From the NCBI RefSeq assembly GCF_009796865.1, contig NZ_CP047028.1, forward strand, positions 682,001 through 746,000: 64,000 nucleotides of DNA, in the 5' to 3' direction. Made by a program: the position numbers and the translations under genes. Within the stretch, counting starts at the first letter, position 1. Every line of letters starts with the position of its first letter. Source of the stretch: Formosa sp. L2A11. GTDB lineage: Bacteria > Bacteroidota > Bacteroidia > Flavobacteriales > Flavobacteriaceae. Shown here piece by piece: positions 26,502 through 36,365 of this stretch. The notes beneath the pieces were generated by a model. That model was given only the letters and a program-made list of their open reading frames with translations. It was not told the origin of the DNA and searched no databases.

Positions 26502-27479
26502 TTAGAAGTAAGTCGCTTTAAGTTGTACGCCTTCAGCTTCTTCAAAGCCAAACATTAAATTCATGTTTTGTACAGCTTGTCCTGAAGCACCTTTTAATAA
26601 ATTATCAATTACACTAGATATTAATAATTTGTCGTTATGCTTATGTAAATGAAGAATACATTTGTTAGTATTTACAACTTGTTTTAAATGAATATCTTCG
26701 TCTGAAACTACTGTAAATTTAGCATCCTTATAAAAAGATTTATATAACGCTTTGGCTTCTTCTAAAGTCCCTTCGTATTTAGTGTAAGCTGTTGCAAAAA
26801 TACCACGTGAAAAATCTCCACGGTTTGGCATAAAAACAATTTCAGAATTAAAACTACCTTGTAATTGCTTCACCGATTGATTAATTTCTCCTAAATGCTG
26901 ATGCGTAAAGGGTTTGTAGTATGAAAAATTATTATCTCTCCACGTAAAATGCGTAGTTGCAGATAATGATGTTCCTGCTCCCGTTGCTCCTGTTACAGCA
27001 TTAACATGAACATCATCTTGAAACTTTCCGTCCGACGCTAATGGCAACAATGCTAACTGAATAGCCGTTGCGAAACAACCTGGATTTGCCAAATAACTTG
27101 CTTTAGAAATTGCTTCTTTATTTAATTCAGGAAGTCCGTAAACAAATTGTTTTCCGTTAAAATTAGAATCTGCTTCTAATCTAAAATCATTGCTTAAATC
27201 TATGATTTTAGTCGTTTTAGAAAAACTGTTTTTTTCTAAAAACGCAGTAGAATTCCCATGTCCTAAACACAAGAATAACACATCTACATCTGCATTAATA
27301 GTATCTGTGAATTTTAAATCTGTAGATCCAATTAAATCTTGATGCACTTTACTCACCGGATTTCCAGCGTTAGATGTACTATAAATAAAATTGACTTTTA
27401 CTTGAGGATGATACATCAAGATTCTTATAAGTTCTCCTGCAGTATATCCTGCACCTCCAACAATTCCGGCTTGTATCAT
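26502..27479 (-). CDS. argC: N-acyl-gamma-glutamyl-phosphate reductase
   Basis: Reduces N-acylglutamyl phosphate to the semialdehyde with NADPH. 325 residues; motifs GIVGGAGYTAGELIRIL at the N-terminus, LSNDFRL, the catalytic cysteine in YLANPGCFATAIQLALLP around residue 133, TGATGAGTSLSATTHF, and the C-terminal DNLLKGASGQAVQNMNLMFG. The ATG overlaps the end of argG by 4 bases. Confidence 0.96.
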   Translation of the reverse strand: MIQAGIVGGAGYTAGELIRILMYHPQVKVNFIYSTSNAGNPVSKVHQDLIGSTDLKFTDTINADVDVLFLCLGHGNSTAFLEKNSFSKTTKIIDLSNDFRLEADSNFNGKQFVYGLPELNKEAISKASYLANPGCFATAIQLALLPLASDGKFQDDVHVNAVTGATGAGTSLSATTHFTWRDNNFSYYKPFTHQHLGEINQSVKQLQGSFNSEIVFMPNRGDFSRGIFATAYTKYEGTLEEAKALYKSFYKDAKFTVVSDEDIHLKQVVNTNKCILHLHKHNDKLLISSVIDNLLKGASGQAVQNMNLMFGFEEAEGVQLKATYF

Positions 27480-28657
27480 GATTTATTATTTACGAGTTGA
27501 TAAATCTTATTCTGATTTCCAAGTATTTTTATAAATCCTTTGGCATCATCTGCTGTCCATCCTTTATTTTCTTCACCATAACTAGCAAAAGTAGAATTCA
27601 TTAAATCGTGTTTAGACGAAATTCCATCTAAAGAGAAATGATATGGTTTTAAACTCACCACAACATCACCTGTTACATTTTCTTGACTACTTTGTAAAAA
27701 GGCTTCCATATCTCGCATTACCGGATCTAAAAACTGACCTTCATGTAAATGCATTCCATAAAAACTAGATAAGTAATCTTTATGTTGCATTTGCCATTTT
27801 GTAAGCGTGTGTTTTTCTAATAAATGATGTGCTTTTACAATAACTAAAGCGGCTGCAGCTTCGAAACCAACACGGCCTTTAATACCAACAATAGTATCTC
27901 CAACATGAATATCTCTTCCTATTGCATATTTAGAAGCTAATGTATTTAAAGCTTCAATATTTTTTTCTGGAGCAGCTTCTTTTCCATCTAAAGCAACAAA
28001 CTCTCCTTTATTAAAGGTTAAAGTCACTTTTTGTTCCTCTGTTTTTTCTAATTGAGACGGATATGCCTCGCTTGGTAATGGTTTTTCTGAAGTTAATGTT
28101 TCTTCACCACCAACACTTGTTCCCCATAATCCTTTGTTAATTGAATATCTTGATTTTTCCCAAGACATATCTATACCATTAGCAACCAAATAATCAATTT
28201 CTGTTTGTCTTGCTAATTTTTGATCTCTAATAGGTGTAATAATTTTTATTTCTGGAGCAAGTATTTGAAAAATCATATCGAAACGTACTTGATCGTTTCC
28301 TGCACCGGTACTTCCGTGAGCAATATATTCTGCATTAATACTTTTTGCGTATTCTACAATTTCAATGGCCTGAATAATACGTTCTGCACTTACAGAAAGC
28401 GGATATGTATTGTTTTTTAATACATTTCCGAAAATTAAATACTTCACTACCTTTTGATAAAATGTAGCAACCGCATCAATATTTTTATAAGTAGACACGC
28501 CCATTTTATAAGCGTTACTTTCTATATGACTAATTTCTTCTTTAGTAAAACCGCCGGTATTTACGCTTACTGCATGAACATCGTACTCCTTTGATAAACT
28601 TACTGCACAGTAAGACGTATCTAATCCACCACTGTATGCTATTACTAATTTTTTCAT
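27476..28657 (-). CDS. argG: Argininosuccinate synthase
   Basis: Joins citrulline and aspartate with ATP. 393 residues, slightly short for the family. The PP-loop AYSGGLDTSYC is at residues 8-18; HGSTGAGNDQVRFDM around residue 115 and SINKGLWGTSVGGE around 173 are substrate motifs. It comes 8 bases after the GNAT gene and is followed by argC with a 4-base overlap. Confidence 0.96.
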   Translation of the reverse strand: MKKLVIAYSGGLDTSYCAVSLSKEYDVHAVSVNTGGFTKEEISHIESNAYKMGVSTYKNIDAVATFYQKVVKYLIFGNVLKNNTYPLSVSAERIIQAIEIVEYAKSINAEYIAHGSTGAGNDQVRFDMIFQILAPEIKIITPIRDQKLARQTEIDYLVANGIDMSWEKSRYSINKGLWGTSVGGEETLTSEKPLPSEAYPSQLEKTEEQKVTLTFNKGEFVALDGKEAAPEKNIEALNTLASKYAIGRDIHVGDTIVGIKGRVGFEAAAALVIVKAHHLLEKHTLTKWQMQHKDYLSSFYGMHLHEGQFLDPVMRDMEAFLQSSQENVTGDVVVSLKPYHFSLDGISSKHDLMNSTFASYGEENKGWTADDAKGFIKILGNQNKIYQLVNNKS

Positions 28658-28665
28658 TTTGTATA

Positions 28666-29274
28666 TTATTTTTTTAGAAACAAATGCTCCTTAATGCTTT
28701 TTAATCTATTAAATACGCTGGATTTTACAGGCTTCTGATCTTTTGGAGGTTGCTTATCCGGATCGTATAGCATACCTGTACATAAACACATTTTTTGTTC
28801 TGTACGTTGTAAGACATCATAGTTTTTGCAGGTTTGGCAACCTTTCCAAAACGTTTGATCGTCTGTTAGCTCTGAAAATGGCACAGGTTTATATCCTAAA
28901 TCTGAATTCATTTTCATTACCGGTAATCCTGTAGTTATGCTAAATACTTTTGCTTTGGGATACTTTGTTCTGGAATGAGTGAAAATTTTATGTTTAATAT
29001 CTTTTGCTAACCCTCTTTTTCTAAAATCCGGATGCACAATTAAACCTGAGTTGGCAACAAATTTACCATGTCCCCATGCTTCTATATAACAGAAACCGGC
29101 AAATTTACCGTCTTCTAAAGCAATAACTGCATTTCCATTTATAATTCTTTGAATAACATACTCAGGTGTTCTTTTTGCGATACCGGTACCTCTTACCTTA
29201 GCAGAGTCTGCTATAGTAGCACAAATAATTTCTGCATAAACCGTATGCGACTTGTCAGCAATAACAATTTCCAT
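28666..29274 (-). CDS. GNAT acyltransferase, probable N-acylglutamate synthase, with Cys-rich tail
   Basis: First structural gene of the arginine operon. The 202-residue protein has a GNAT fold with the acyl-CoA loop VHPDFRKRGLAKDI around residue 80. The C-terminal part has CxxC-x13-CxC (C146, C149, C163, C165), which could bind zinc. The operon lacks argA and argJ but has argB to argH, so this protein is the best candidate for the first step, acetylation or succinylation of glutamate. I recall that the homologue beside argG in Bacteroides has been assigned this role by genetics; specificity cannot be read here. Confidence 0.82.
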   Translation of the reverse strand: MEIVIADKSHTVYAEIICATIADSAKVRGTGIAKRTPEYVIQRIINGNAVIALEDGKFAGFCYIEAWGHGKFVANSGLIVHPDFRKRGLAKDIKHKIFTHSRTKYPKAKVFSITTGLPVMKMNSDLGYKPVPFSELTDDQTFWKGCQTCKNYDVLQRTEQKMCLCTGMLYDPDKQPPKDQKPVKSSVFNRLKSIKEHLFLKK

Positions 29275-29508
29275 TGTTTTGATTTTAAAATTAAAAAGTT
29301 AAAAAAGTATTGATTTCTAGAAAGTAGAACTGGACACACCTAAAAGTTCCTAATATATAAAGCACCCTAACGGGCGGCGAAATAAAATAGGGCGTGATGT
29401 AACACGGTTACTATTTAAAGTAACTATAGATTGTGTATAAAATGTATATAGTGGTGTAATCAAAATAAAAAAATAAATACATGAAATTAGGCGAACAACT
29501 CTAGAAGA
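29275..29508 (-). other. Untranslated leader of the arg operon after the leader peptide
   Basis: The 234 bases between the leader-peptide stop and the GNAT start contain two weak hairpins on the minus strand: GTTACT/AGTAAC with a six-base loop, and CGCCCTA/TAGGGTG with an 18-base loop followed by CTTTATATATT, a possible weak terminator. No other frame or binding site is clear. Confidence 0.4.
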
Positions 29509-29583
29509 TTAGTGTGCACTGCGACGTCGGCGCAATGCAATTGCGGGACTAAATGGGCGTATATTATTTTTAATAAGAATCAT
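29509..29583 (-). CDS. Arginine operon leader peptide
   Basis: A 24-codon frame between the promoter and the GNAT gene. It contains four Arg codons in a row near the end (CGC CGA CGT CGC, codons 18-21) plus Arg9, so 5 of 24 residues are Arg, and it stops three codons after the run. CGC and CGA are otherwise uncommon in this AT-rich region. This is the pattern of an attenuator leader: slow translation of the Arg run would change folding downstream. A 9-bp stem (29515-29539) includes the Arg codons. The ATG is only about 4 bases from the -7 box, so translation may start nearly leaderless. Confidence 0.75.
   Translation of the reverse strand: MILIKNNIRPFSPAIALRRRRSAH
29515..29539 (-). promoter_or_regulatory. 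Hairpin overlapping the Arg codons of the leader peptide
   Basis: On the minus strand TGCATTGCG pairs with CGCAGTGCA (9 bp, one G-T) around the loop CCGACGT. The Arg codons lie in the stem end and loop, so ribosome position would decide whether it forms. Confidence 0.6.
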
Positions 29584-29587
29584 TAAC

Positions 29588-29616
29588 CAAATATACAAAT
29601 TAATTCAATATATCAA
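29588..29616 (-). promoter_or_regulatory. Promoter of the arg operon
   Basis: TTG (29614-29616), 18 bases, TATATTTG (29588-29595), an exact match to TAnnTTTG. Transcription should start at about 29583, at or next to the leader-peptide ATG. It lies just after the gapN stop codon. Confidence 0.72.
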
Positions 29617-29635
29617 TTAACTATTTATCAATTTT

Positions 29636-31228
29636 TTATAAAATATAATCGGTGCTTATAAAATTAGAGGCCTTTGTATCAAGCAATTCATTTAATATAG
29701 CATTATTATAGGTGTTATCTTTAGAAGCCACAAATGTTCTTATAGAAAAAGATCTTAACGCATCATGAACACTTAATGTTCCTACTGCAGAATCTTTTCT
29801 TCCTGTAAAAGGATACACATCTGGTCCTCTTTGACAAGAACTGTTTAAATTAACACGACAAACTAAATTTACCAAAGTATCTATTAATGGTGCTAATGTT
29901 TTTACATTCTGACCAAAAACACTCACTTGTTGTCCGTAATTAGATTCCGCCATATCATGAAGCGGCTCTTGTATATCTTTAAATGGTAATACTGGAATTA
30001 CGGGTCCAAATTGCTCCTCTTTAAAAACACGCATGTCTTTATTTACAGGATACAATACTGCTGGAAAAATATAATTTTCGGTTGTTTTACCTCCTTTTTC
30101 ATTTAAAATAGCAGCACCTTTTTCCTTAGCATCATCTATTAATTCTTGTATATAAGCCGGTTTCTCTGGTTCTGGTAATGGTGTTAATTTTACCGCTTTA
30201 TCCCATGGGTTTCCAAATTGAAGTGCATCTACTCTCGCAGAAAACCGTTTATTAAATTCTTCAATAATATTTTCATGAACGTATAATACTTTTAAAGCTG
30301 TACAACGCTGTCCATTAAAAGACAAAGTTCCTGCAATACATTCATCTATAGTTAAGTCTAAATCTGCATCCGGCAAAACAATTGCTGGATTTTTAGCTTC
30401 TAAACCTAAAACCAATCGTAATCTGTTTTGTCTTGGGTGACTTTCTTGAAGTGCATTTGCAGACTTACTATTCCCTATTAAGGCAAGTACATCTACACGT
30501 CCATTTTCCATAATTGGAGTAGCAACTACACGACCACGTCCGTAAATAATATTTACAACACCCTTAGGAAAACTAGTTTGAAACGCTTCTAATAAAGGAG
30601 TTATTAATAAAACCCCATGTTTGGCAGGTTTAAAAATAACTGTATTTCCCATAATAATAGCAGGAATTAACAGTGCAAAGGTTTCATTTAAAGGATAGTT
30701 ATAAGGGCCTAAACACAATACAACACCTAAAGAACCTCTTCTAATATGTGCATTTACACCACCGTGTTTTTCAAATTTCGCACTATCTCTATCTAATTGT
30801 TTATATTCTTCAATAGTATCGTAAACATAATCTACTGTTCTGTCGAATTCCTTTTCAGAATCTGGTAAACTTTTACCAATCTCCCACATTAGTAATTTTA
30901 CAATTTCGTCGCGCTTGGTTTTCATTTGTTTTACAAACTTTTCCATGCAAGCCACACGATCTATAACTTTCATTGTAGGCCACTCTCCTTGCCCTTTTCC
31001 ATAAGCATCGCAAGCAGAATCTAGAGCATCTAAAGCTTCTTCTTTTCCTAATTGAGGAATTTTACCAAGTAATGTTGGCTTATACTCTGGTGTTGATGAA
31101 ATTGAAGAATAAATATTAGCTGTCTTTCCAGCCCATGTCTTTAATTCACCACCTACTAAATATGTGTTTTGATTAATTTCAGTTGTAATTTTATATTGAT
31201 CCGGAATATCTAAAAAAGATGTATGCAT
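29636..31228 (-). CDS. gapN: NADP-dependent non-phosphorylating glyceraldehyde-3-phosphate dehydrogenase
   Basis: A 530-residue aldehyde dehydrogenase that would turn glyceraldehyde-3-phosphate into 3-phosphoglycerate and give NADPH. Motifs: [19 protein letters not shown] around residue 174, [25 protein letters not shown] with the catalytic Glu around 277, and C309 in [12 protein letters not shown]. The [10 protein letters not shown] and GQRCTALK wording is characteristic of GapN rather than other aldehyde dehydrogenases. It follows ilvA after 79 bases on the same strand, so it may be read from the ilv operon. Its link to amino-acid synthesis may be NADPH supply, an inference. Confidence 0.88.
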   Translation of the reverse strand: MHTSFLDIPDQYKITTEINQNTYLVGGELKTWAGKTANIYSSISSTPEYKPTLLGKIPQLGKEEALDALDSACDAYGKGQGEWPTMKVIDRVACMEKFVKQMKTKRDEIVKLLMWEIGKSLPDSEKEFDRTVDYVYDTIEEYKQLDRDSAKFEKHGGVNAHIRRGSLGVVLCLGPYNYPLNETFALLIPAIIMGNTVIFKPAKHGVLLITPLLEAFQTSFPKGVVNIIYGRGRVVATPIMENGRVDVLALIGNSKSANALQESHPRQNRLRLVLGLEAKNPAIVLPDADLDLTIDECIAGTLSFNGQRCTALKVLYVHENIIEEFNKRFSARVDALQFGNPWDKAVKLTPLPEPEKPAYIQELIDDAKEKGAAILNEKGGKTTENYIFPAVLYPVNKDMRVFKEEQFGPVIPVLPFKDIQEPLHDMAESNYGQQVSVFGQNVKTLAPLIDTLVNLVCRVNLNSSCQRGPDVYPFTGRKDSAVGTLSVHDALRSFSIRTFVASKDNTYNNAILNELLDTKASNFISTDYIL

Positions 31229-31307
31229 AATATATTTTTTTTATTAACTGTTCGTGTACTAAATATAACCTTTTAATTGCATTTAGCAGTTTACATAAAA
31301 GTTAAGC

Positions 31308-32573
31308 TTATACTAAAAACTGAAATAAATCTGGGTTATCGTTTAAGTAATCTCCGTAAAAATTTCTAGTCTTCATTTTTTCCATTAAAGGCGCTAAATC
31401 TTCAGACGACTTTAATTCAATACCAACAACTGCAGATCCATTTACACGGTTCGTTTTCTTAGCGTATTGAAAATATGTAATATCGTCATTCGGTCCCAAA
31501 ATTTCAGCAACAAACTCTTTTAATGCTCCTGCTCGCTGTGGAAATTTAACAATAAAGTAGTGTTTTAAATTGGTGTATAATAAAGCGCGTTCTTTAATTT
31601 CTTCTGTTCTAGTAATGTCGTTATTACTTCCGCTAATTACGCAAACTACATTTTTACCTTTAATTTCTTCAGCATAAAAATCGAGAGCAGAAATACTTAA
31701 AGCACCTGCCGGCTCTACAACAATAGCGTCTTTATTATATAATTCTAATATGGTTTCGCAAACTTTCCCTTCTGGAACAGTAATCATTTCGGTTAAATTA
31801 TGTCTACAAATTTCGAACGTTCTGTCTCCTACCTTCTTAACAGCAGCGCCATCAACAAAATTCTCGATACGTTTTAACTCTGTATTATAACCATTTTTAA
31901 TTGATGTTTTCATAGAAGGCGCACCTTCGGGTTCTACACCAATAATTTTTGTATTTGGAGATAATTGTTTGAAGACTGTAGATAATCCTGAAGCTAATCC
32001 GCCACCTCCTACGGGTACAAAGACATAATCTATAGGAACTTCGGTCTGATTTAATATTTCAAGACCAATTGTTGCCTGACCTTCAATAACTTCTTTGTCG
32101 TTAAACGGATGAATAAAGGTTTTATGTAAACGTTCGCATTCTAACATAGACGCATGAAAAGCATCATCGAAAGTATCGCCAACCAAAACAATATTTGTGT
32201 ATTCTTCTCCAAACATTTTTACCTGTTCAATTTTCTGATTAGGTGTTGGCGAAGGCATAAATATAGTCCCCTTTATTTTTAATAATTTACAAGACAATGC
32301 CACGCCTTGAGCATGGTTTCCTGCACTAGCACATACAATACCTTTTTCCATTTGTTCTTTTGTTAAAGAAGAAATTCGGTTATATGCACCTCTTATTTTA
32401 TAAGAACGTACTAATTGTAAATCTTCACGCTTAAACATGACATTGGCTTCGTAATGTTTAGAAGATTGAAGATTTTTATTTAAAGGCGTTTTAACAGCAA
32501 CCGACTTTAAACGTTCGGCTGCTGCTTCTACTGCTTTTAAACTTGGAAAATATATTTTATTTTCAGTTTGCAT
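31308..32573 (-). CDS. ilvA: Threonine ammonia-lyase (isoleucine synthesis)
   Basis: Deaminates threonine to 2-oxobutyrate. 421 residues: PLP lysine in LVRSYKIRGAYN around residue 60, CASAGNHAQGVA around 90, PVGGGGLASG around 190, and a C-terminal regulatory ACT-like segment from about residue 330 (HYFIVKFPQRAGALKEFV). E. coli IlvA is about 515 with two such segments; this one has room for one. Last ilv gene of the operon, 30 bases after ilvC. Confidence 0.94.
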   Translation of the reverse strand: MQTENKIYFPSLKAVEAAAERLKSVAVKTPLNKNLQSSKHYEANVMFKREDLQLVRSYKIRGAYNRISSLTKEQMEKGIVCASAGNHAQGVALSCKLLKIKGTIFMPSPTPNQKIEQVKMFGEEYTNIVLVGDTFDDAFHASMLECERLHKTFIHPFNDKEVIEGQATIGLEILNQTEVPIDYVFVPVGGGGLASGLSTVFKQLSPNTKIIGVEPEGAPSMKTSIKNGYNTELKRIENFVDGAAVKKVGDRTFEICRHNLTEMITVPEGKVCETILELYNKDAIVVEPAGALSISALDFYAEEIKGKNVVCVISGSNNDITRTEEIKERALLYTNLKHYFIVKFPQRAGALKEFVAEILGPNDDITYFQYAKKTNRVNGSAVVGIELKSSEDLAPLMEKMKTRNFYGDYLNDNPDLFQFLV

Positions 32574-32603
32574 ATTTTATTTGGCTAACACTAAAGCGTC
32601 TTA

Positions 32604-34082
32604 CTATGCTTCAGTTTTTATTGTTTTCATTGCAGTCATGGCTGTTCTTAACGATTTTCCAATCGCCTCAATAGGATGATTCCTAATAGCATCGTTTACT
32701 GCAATTAATTCAATATTGTCAACGGCGTTAGATGTTCCGTAAGGCTTACCAATCACATCAGTTTTAATTCCTTTCATGAAATCTACTAACATTGGTTTTG
32801 CTGCATGATCGAATAAGTAACAACCGTATTCTGCAGTATCTGAAATTACACGGTTCATTTCGTAAAGTTTCTTTCTTGCAATTGTATTTGCAATTAATGG
32901 TAACTCGTGAAGAGACTCGTAGTAAGCAGATTCTTGAATAATTCCTGAACTTACCATAGTTTCGAATGCTAATTCTACACCAGATTTAACTACAGCAATC
33001 ATTAATACTCCATTGTCAAAAAATTCTTGTTCAGATATTTTTTCTGAAGTTAACGGCGTTTTTTCAAATGCAGTTTCTCCTGTAGCAGCTCTCCAAGTTA
33101 AAAGGTTAACATCATCGTTAGCCCAGTCTTCCATCATTGTTTTAGAGAAATGACCAGAGATAATATCGTCCATATGTTTTTCAAATAACGGACGTAAAAT
33201 ATCTTTTAATTCTTCAGATAATTTAAACGCTTTAATTTTAGCTGGATTAGATAAACGATCCATCATGGTTGTAATACCACCATGCTTTAAAGCTTCTGTT
33301 ACAGTTTCCCAACCGTATTGAATTAATTTAGCAGCATAACCTGGCTCGATACCTTCTTCAATCATTTTATCGAAACACAAGATAGATCCAGTTTGTAACG
33401 CACCACATAAAATAGTTTGTTCTCCCATTAAATCACTCTTAACCTCTGCAACAAAAGACGATTGTAAAACTCCTGCTTTATGTCCTCCTGTAGCAACAGC
33501 ATACGCTTTAGCCCATGCTAAACCTTTTCCTTCAGGATCATTTTCAGGATGTACTGCAATTAATGTAGGCACACCAAAACCACGCTTATATTCTTCACGA
33601 ACCTCTGTTCCTGGACATTTTGGAGCAACCATAATTACTGTAATGTCTTCACGAACCTGAGTTCCTTCTTCAACTATATTAAAACCATGAGAATAAGATA
33701 ATGTAGATCCTTTTTTCATTAAAGGCATAATCGTTTTAACAACATTTGTATGTTGCTTATCTGGAGTTAAGTTTAATACTAAATCTGCAGTTGGAATTAA
33801 TTCTTCGTAAGTTCCAACAGTAAAATTGTTTTCAGTAGCATTAACGTAAGATGCACGTTTTTCTTTAATAGCTGCCGCACGTAATGTATAAGAAATATCT
33901 AAACCAGAATCTCTCATGTTTAATCCTTGGTTTAATCCTTGTGCGCCACATCCTACAATGACGATTTTTTTACCTTTTAATGCATTTACACCATCTTCAA
34001 ATTCTGAAGATGCCATGAAACGACATTTTGATAATTGTTCTAATTTTTGTCTTAATGATAAGGTGTTAAAATAATTTGCCAT
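32604..34082 (-). CDS. ilvC: Ketol-acid reductoisomerase, class II (long form)
   Basis: Isomerises and reduces acetolactate and acetohydroxybutyrate. At 492 residues it is the long, enterobacterial-like class II enzyme with a duplicated C-terminal domain, not the 330-residue form. Motifs: [24 protein letters not shown] (NADPH), [43 protein letters not shown] and the repeated ..[22 protein letters not shown] region (metal site). Translated 10 bases after ilvN. Confidence 0.96.
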   Translation of the reverse strand: MANYFNTLSLRQKLEQLSKCRFMASSEFEDGVNALKGKKIVIVGCGAQGLNQGLNMRDSGLDISYTLRAAAIKEKRASYVNATENNFTVGTYEELIPTADLVLNLTPDKQHTNVVKTIMPLMKKGSTLSYSHGFNIVEEGTQVREDITVIMVAPKCPGTEVREEYKRGFGVPTLIAVHPENDPEGKGLAWAKAYAVATGGHKAGVLQSSFVAEVKSDLMGEQTILCGALQTGSILCFDKMIEEGIEPGYAAKLIQYGWETVTEALKHGGITTMMDRLSNPAKIKAFKLSEELKDILRPLFEKHMDDIISGHFSKTMMEDWANDDVNLLTWRAATGETAFEKTPLTSEKISEQEFFDNGVLMIAVVKSGVELAFETMVSSGIIQESAYYESLHELPLIANTIARKKLYEMNRVISDTAEYGCYLFDHAAKPMLVDFMKGIKTDVIGKPYGTSNAVDNIELIAVNDAIRNHPIEAIGKSLRTAMTAMKTIKTEA

Positions 34083-34092
34083 TTTGTTTTAA

Positions 34093-34620
34093 TTAATTAA
34101 ATGCTACTAGCATTTGTGATATTTTCATTTCTTGTTTAGTCACTGCAATACGTCCAGAACGCACAAATTGCATAATGCCATAGGCACTAAAATCGCGATA
34201 TAATTGTTCTATTTCATTTCTTTTACCTGATTTTTCAAGTACAAAAAACTCTTTATTAACGTGTATAATTCTTGCGTTACTATCTCTTATTATATTTTGA
34301 ATTTCGCGTTCTTCAAATAATAAATCAGATTTTAACTTAAACATACAAGATTCTTGATAAATCGTTTCTTCATCTGTATGATAGTAAGCTTTAATAACCT
34401 CTACTTGTTTTTCTATCTGACCGATGATTTTCTTCATACGTTCTTCTTTAAGATTTACCACTATAGTAAACCTAGACACGCCTTCTATTTCGGAAATAGA
34501 TGTATTTATACTTTCAATATTAATATGTCTGCGTTGAAAAATCGCTGAAATTCTATTTAAAAGACCAATATTATTCTCGGTATAAATAGATATGGTATAT
34601 GTGTTTATAGTATCTTCCAT
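34093..34620 (-). CDS. ilvN: Acetolactate synthase small subunit
   Basis: The 175-residue regulatory subunit. N-terminal ACT domain YTISIYTENNIGLLNRISAIFQRRHINIESINTSISE, followed by the second conserved half (IIHVNKEFFVLEKSGKR...LYRDF). It confers valine sensitivity on IlvB in the family. Two bases separate it from ilvB. Confidence 0.95.
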   Translation of the reverse strand: MEDTINTYTISIYTENNIGLLNRISAIFQRRHINIESINTSISEIEGVSRFTIVVNLKEERMKKIIGQIEKQVEVIKAYYHTDEETIYQESCMFKLKSDLLFEEREIQNIIRDSNARIIHVNKEFFVLEKSGKRNEIEQLYRDFSAYGIMQFVRSGRIAVTKQEMKISQMLVAFN

Positions 34621-34622
34621 AA

Positions 34623-36356
34623 TTAACTTAATCTAATTTCTGAAACTGAAGCTCCTGTTGGTATCATCGGGAAAACATTATCTTCCTTCTCTACGCAAAC
34701 CTCTAATAAATATGCACCTTCGCAAGCCATCATTTCGGCTACAGCATCGGCTAATTCTTCACGTTTTGTAATTTTTTTAGCCTCAAGATAATACCCTTTA
34801 GCAATAGCTACAAAATCAGGATTTGTCATTTCGGTAGACGCGTAACGCTTATCGAAAAACAATTGTTGCCATTGGCGAACCATACCTAAGAATTCATTAT
34901 TTAAAATTACAATCTTAACTGGTACTTTTTGCTGAAAAATGGTTCCTAACTCTTGAATATTCATTTGAAAACCACCATCTCCAATAACAGCAACAACATC
35001 GCGTTCCGGTGCAGCCATTTTTGCTCCAATAGCAGCTGGCAATGCAAACCCCATAGTTCCTAAACCTCCAGACGTAATATTACTTTTGGTTTTGTTGAAT
35101 TTTGCATAACGACACGCAATCATTTGATGCTGACCAACATCTGAAACAATAGCAGCATCTCCTTTAGATTCTATATTTATCTGATTTAATACTTCCCCCA
35201 TGGTTAAACCGCCTTTGGTTGGGTGTATATCTCCTTTTATTACTTTCTCAAATTCAATAGCATATAAATCTTTGAATTTTTGATGCCACTCTGGATATGA
35301 TTTTTCCTCTAAAAGTGGTATTAATGCTGTTAAACTAGATTTCGCATCTCCAAGAACAGCAACATCAGTTTTTACAATTTTATTTATTTCTGCAGGATCA
35401 ATTTCAAAATGAATAACTTTTGCTTGTTTCGCATAAGTTGCTAAATTACCCGTTACACGATCGTCGAAACGCATACCAATAGCAATTAAAACGTCGCATT
35501 CGTTAGTTAACATATTTGGCGCATAATTACCATGCATACCAACCATTCCTATATTTAAAGGATGTTCTGTTGGCACAGCCGAAGCTCCTAAGATTGTCCA
35601 AGCCGCAGGGATTCCTGCCTTTTCAATAACTGTTTTTAATTCTTCTTCAGCTTTTCCTAAAATAACACCTTGTCCCCAAACTATCATTGGTTTCTTAGCG
35701 CTATTAATTAAATCTGCAGCGTCTTTTACTGCCGCATGATTGGTTTTACAAACTGCTTTATAACTACGTACCGAAGTACATTTTTCATATTTAAAATCGA
35801 ACTCTTCAAACTGAGCATCTTTAGTAATGTCTATTAACACAGGTCCCGGACGTCCGCTTTTAGCAAGATAGAATGCTTTAGCAATCACTTCAGGAATATC
35901 TGAAGCTTTTGTAACTTGAACATTCCATTTGGTAACCGGAGTAGAAATACCTACAATATCTGTTTCCTGAAAAGCATCACTTCCTAATAAATGAGAAGAT
36001 ACCTGACCAGTAATACAGACTAAAGGCGTAGAATCTATTTGAGCATCTGCGATACCCGTTATTAGATTTGTTGCACCTGGACCAGAAGTTGCCATGGCGA
36101 CTCCTACTTTTCCAGAAATACGTGCATAACCTTGGGCTGCATGTGCAGCACCTTGTTCATGACGTGCTAAGACGTGATGAATTTTGTCTCTATATTTATA
36201 AAGTTCATCGTAAACAGGCATTATAGCTCCTCCTGGATATCCATAAAGAATCTCAACACCTTCAGCTAACAAACATTTAATGATAGCCTCGCTCCCCGAA
36301 ATACGCACGGTCTTTTCTGTAGCGGTATTTGTAGTTTTTACTGTTTCTGTGTTCAT
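34623..36356 (-). CDS. ilvB: Acetolactate synthase large subunit
   Basis: ThDP-dependent catalytic subunit, 577 residues. Catalytic Glu in YGYPGGAIMPVYDEL around residue 40, RHEQGAAHAAQGYAR, SGPGATNLITGIADAQIDSTPLVCITGQV, FAD region GMHGNYAPNM, and ThDP/Mg motif VIGDGGFQMNIQEL with N-N spacing EFLGMVRQWQ around 450-480. It makes acetolactate or acetohydroxybutyrate from pyruvate. Follows ilvD after 9 bases. Confidence 0.96.
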   Translation of the reverse strand: MNTETVKTTNTATEKTVRISGSEAIIKCLLAEGVEILYGYPGGAIMPVYDELYKYRDKIHHVLARHEQGAAHAAQGYARISGKVGVAMATSGPGATNLITGIADAQIDSTPLVCITGQVSSHLLGSDAFQETDIVGISTPVTKWNVQVTKASDIPEVIAKAFYLAKSGRPGPVLIDITKDAQFEEFDFKYEKCTSVRSYKAVCKTNHAAVKDAADLINSAKKPMIVWGQGVILGKAEEELKTVIEKAGIPAAWTILGASAVPTEHPLNIGMVGMHGNYAPNMLTNECDVLIAIGMRFDDRVTGNLATYAKQAKVIHFEIDPAEINKIVKTDVAVLGDAKSSLTALIPLLEEKSYPEWHQKFKDLYAIEFEKVIKGDIHPTKGGLTMGEVLNQINIESKGDAAIVSDVGQHQMIACRYAKFNKTKSNITSGGLGTMGFALPAAIGAKMAAPERDVVAVIGDGGFQMNIQELGTIFQQKVPVKIVILNNEFLGMVRQWQQLFFDKRYASTEMTNPDFVAIAKGYYLEAKKITKREELADAVAEMMACEGAYLLEVCVEKEDNVFPMIPTGASVSEIRLS

Positions 36357-36365
36357 AGTAAAAAA

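Noticed and set aside
29281..29508. Possible small gene or mobile element in the arg leader
   Set aside because: No frame of useful length and no inverted terminal repeats; the sequence fits an untranslated leader.
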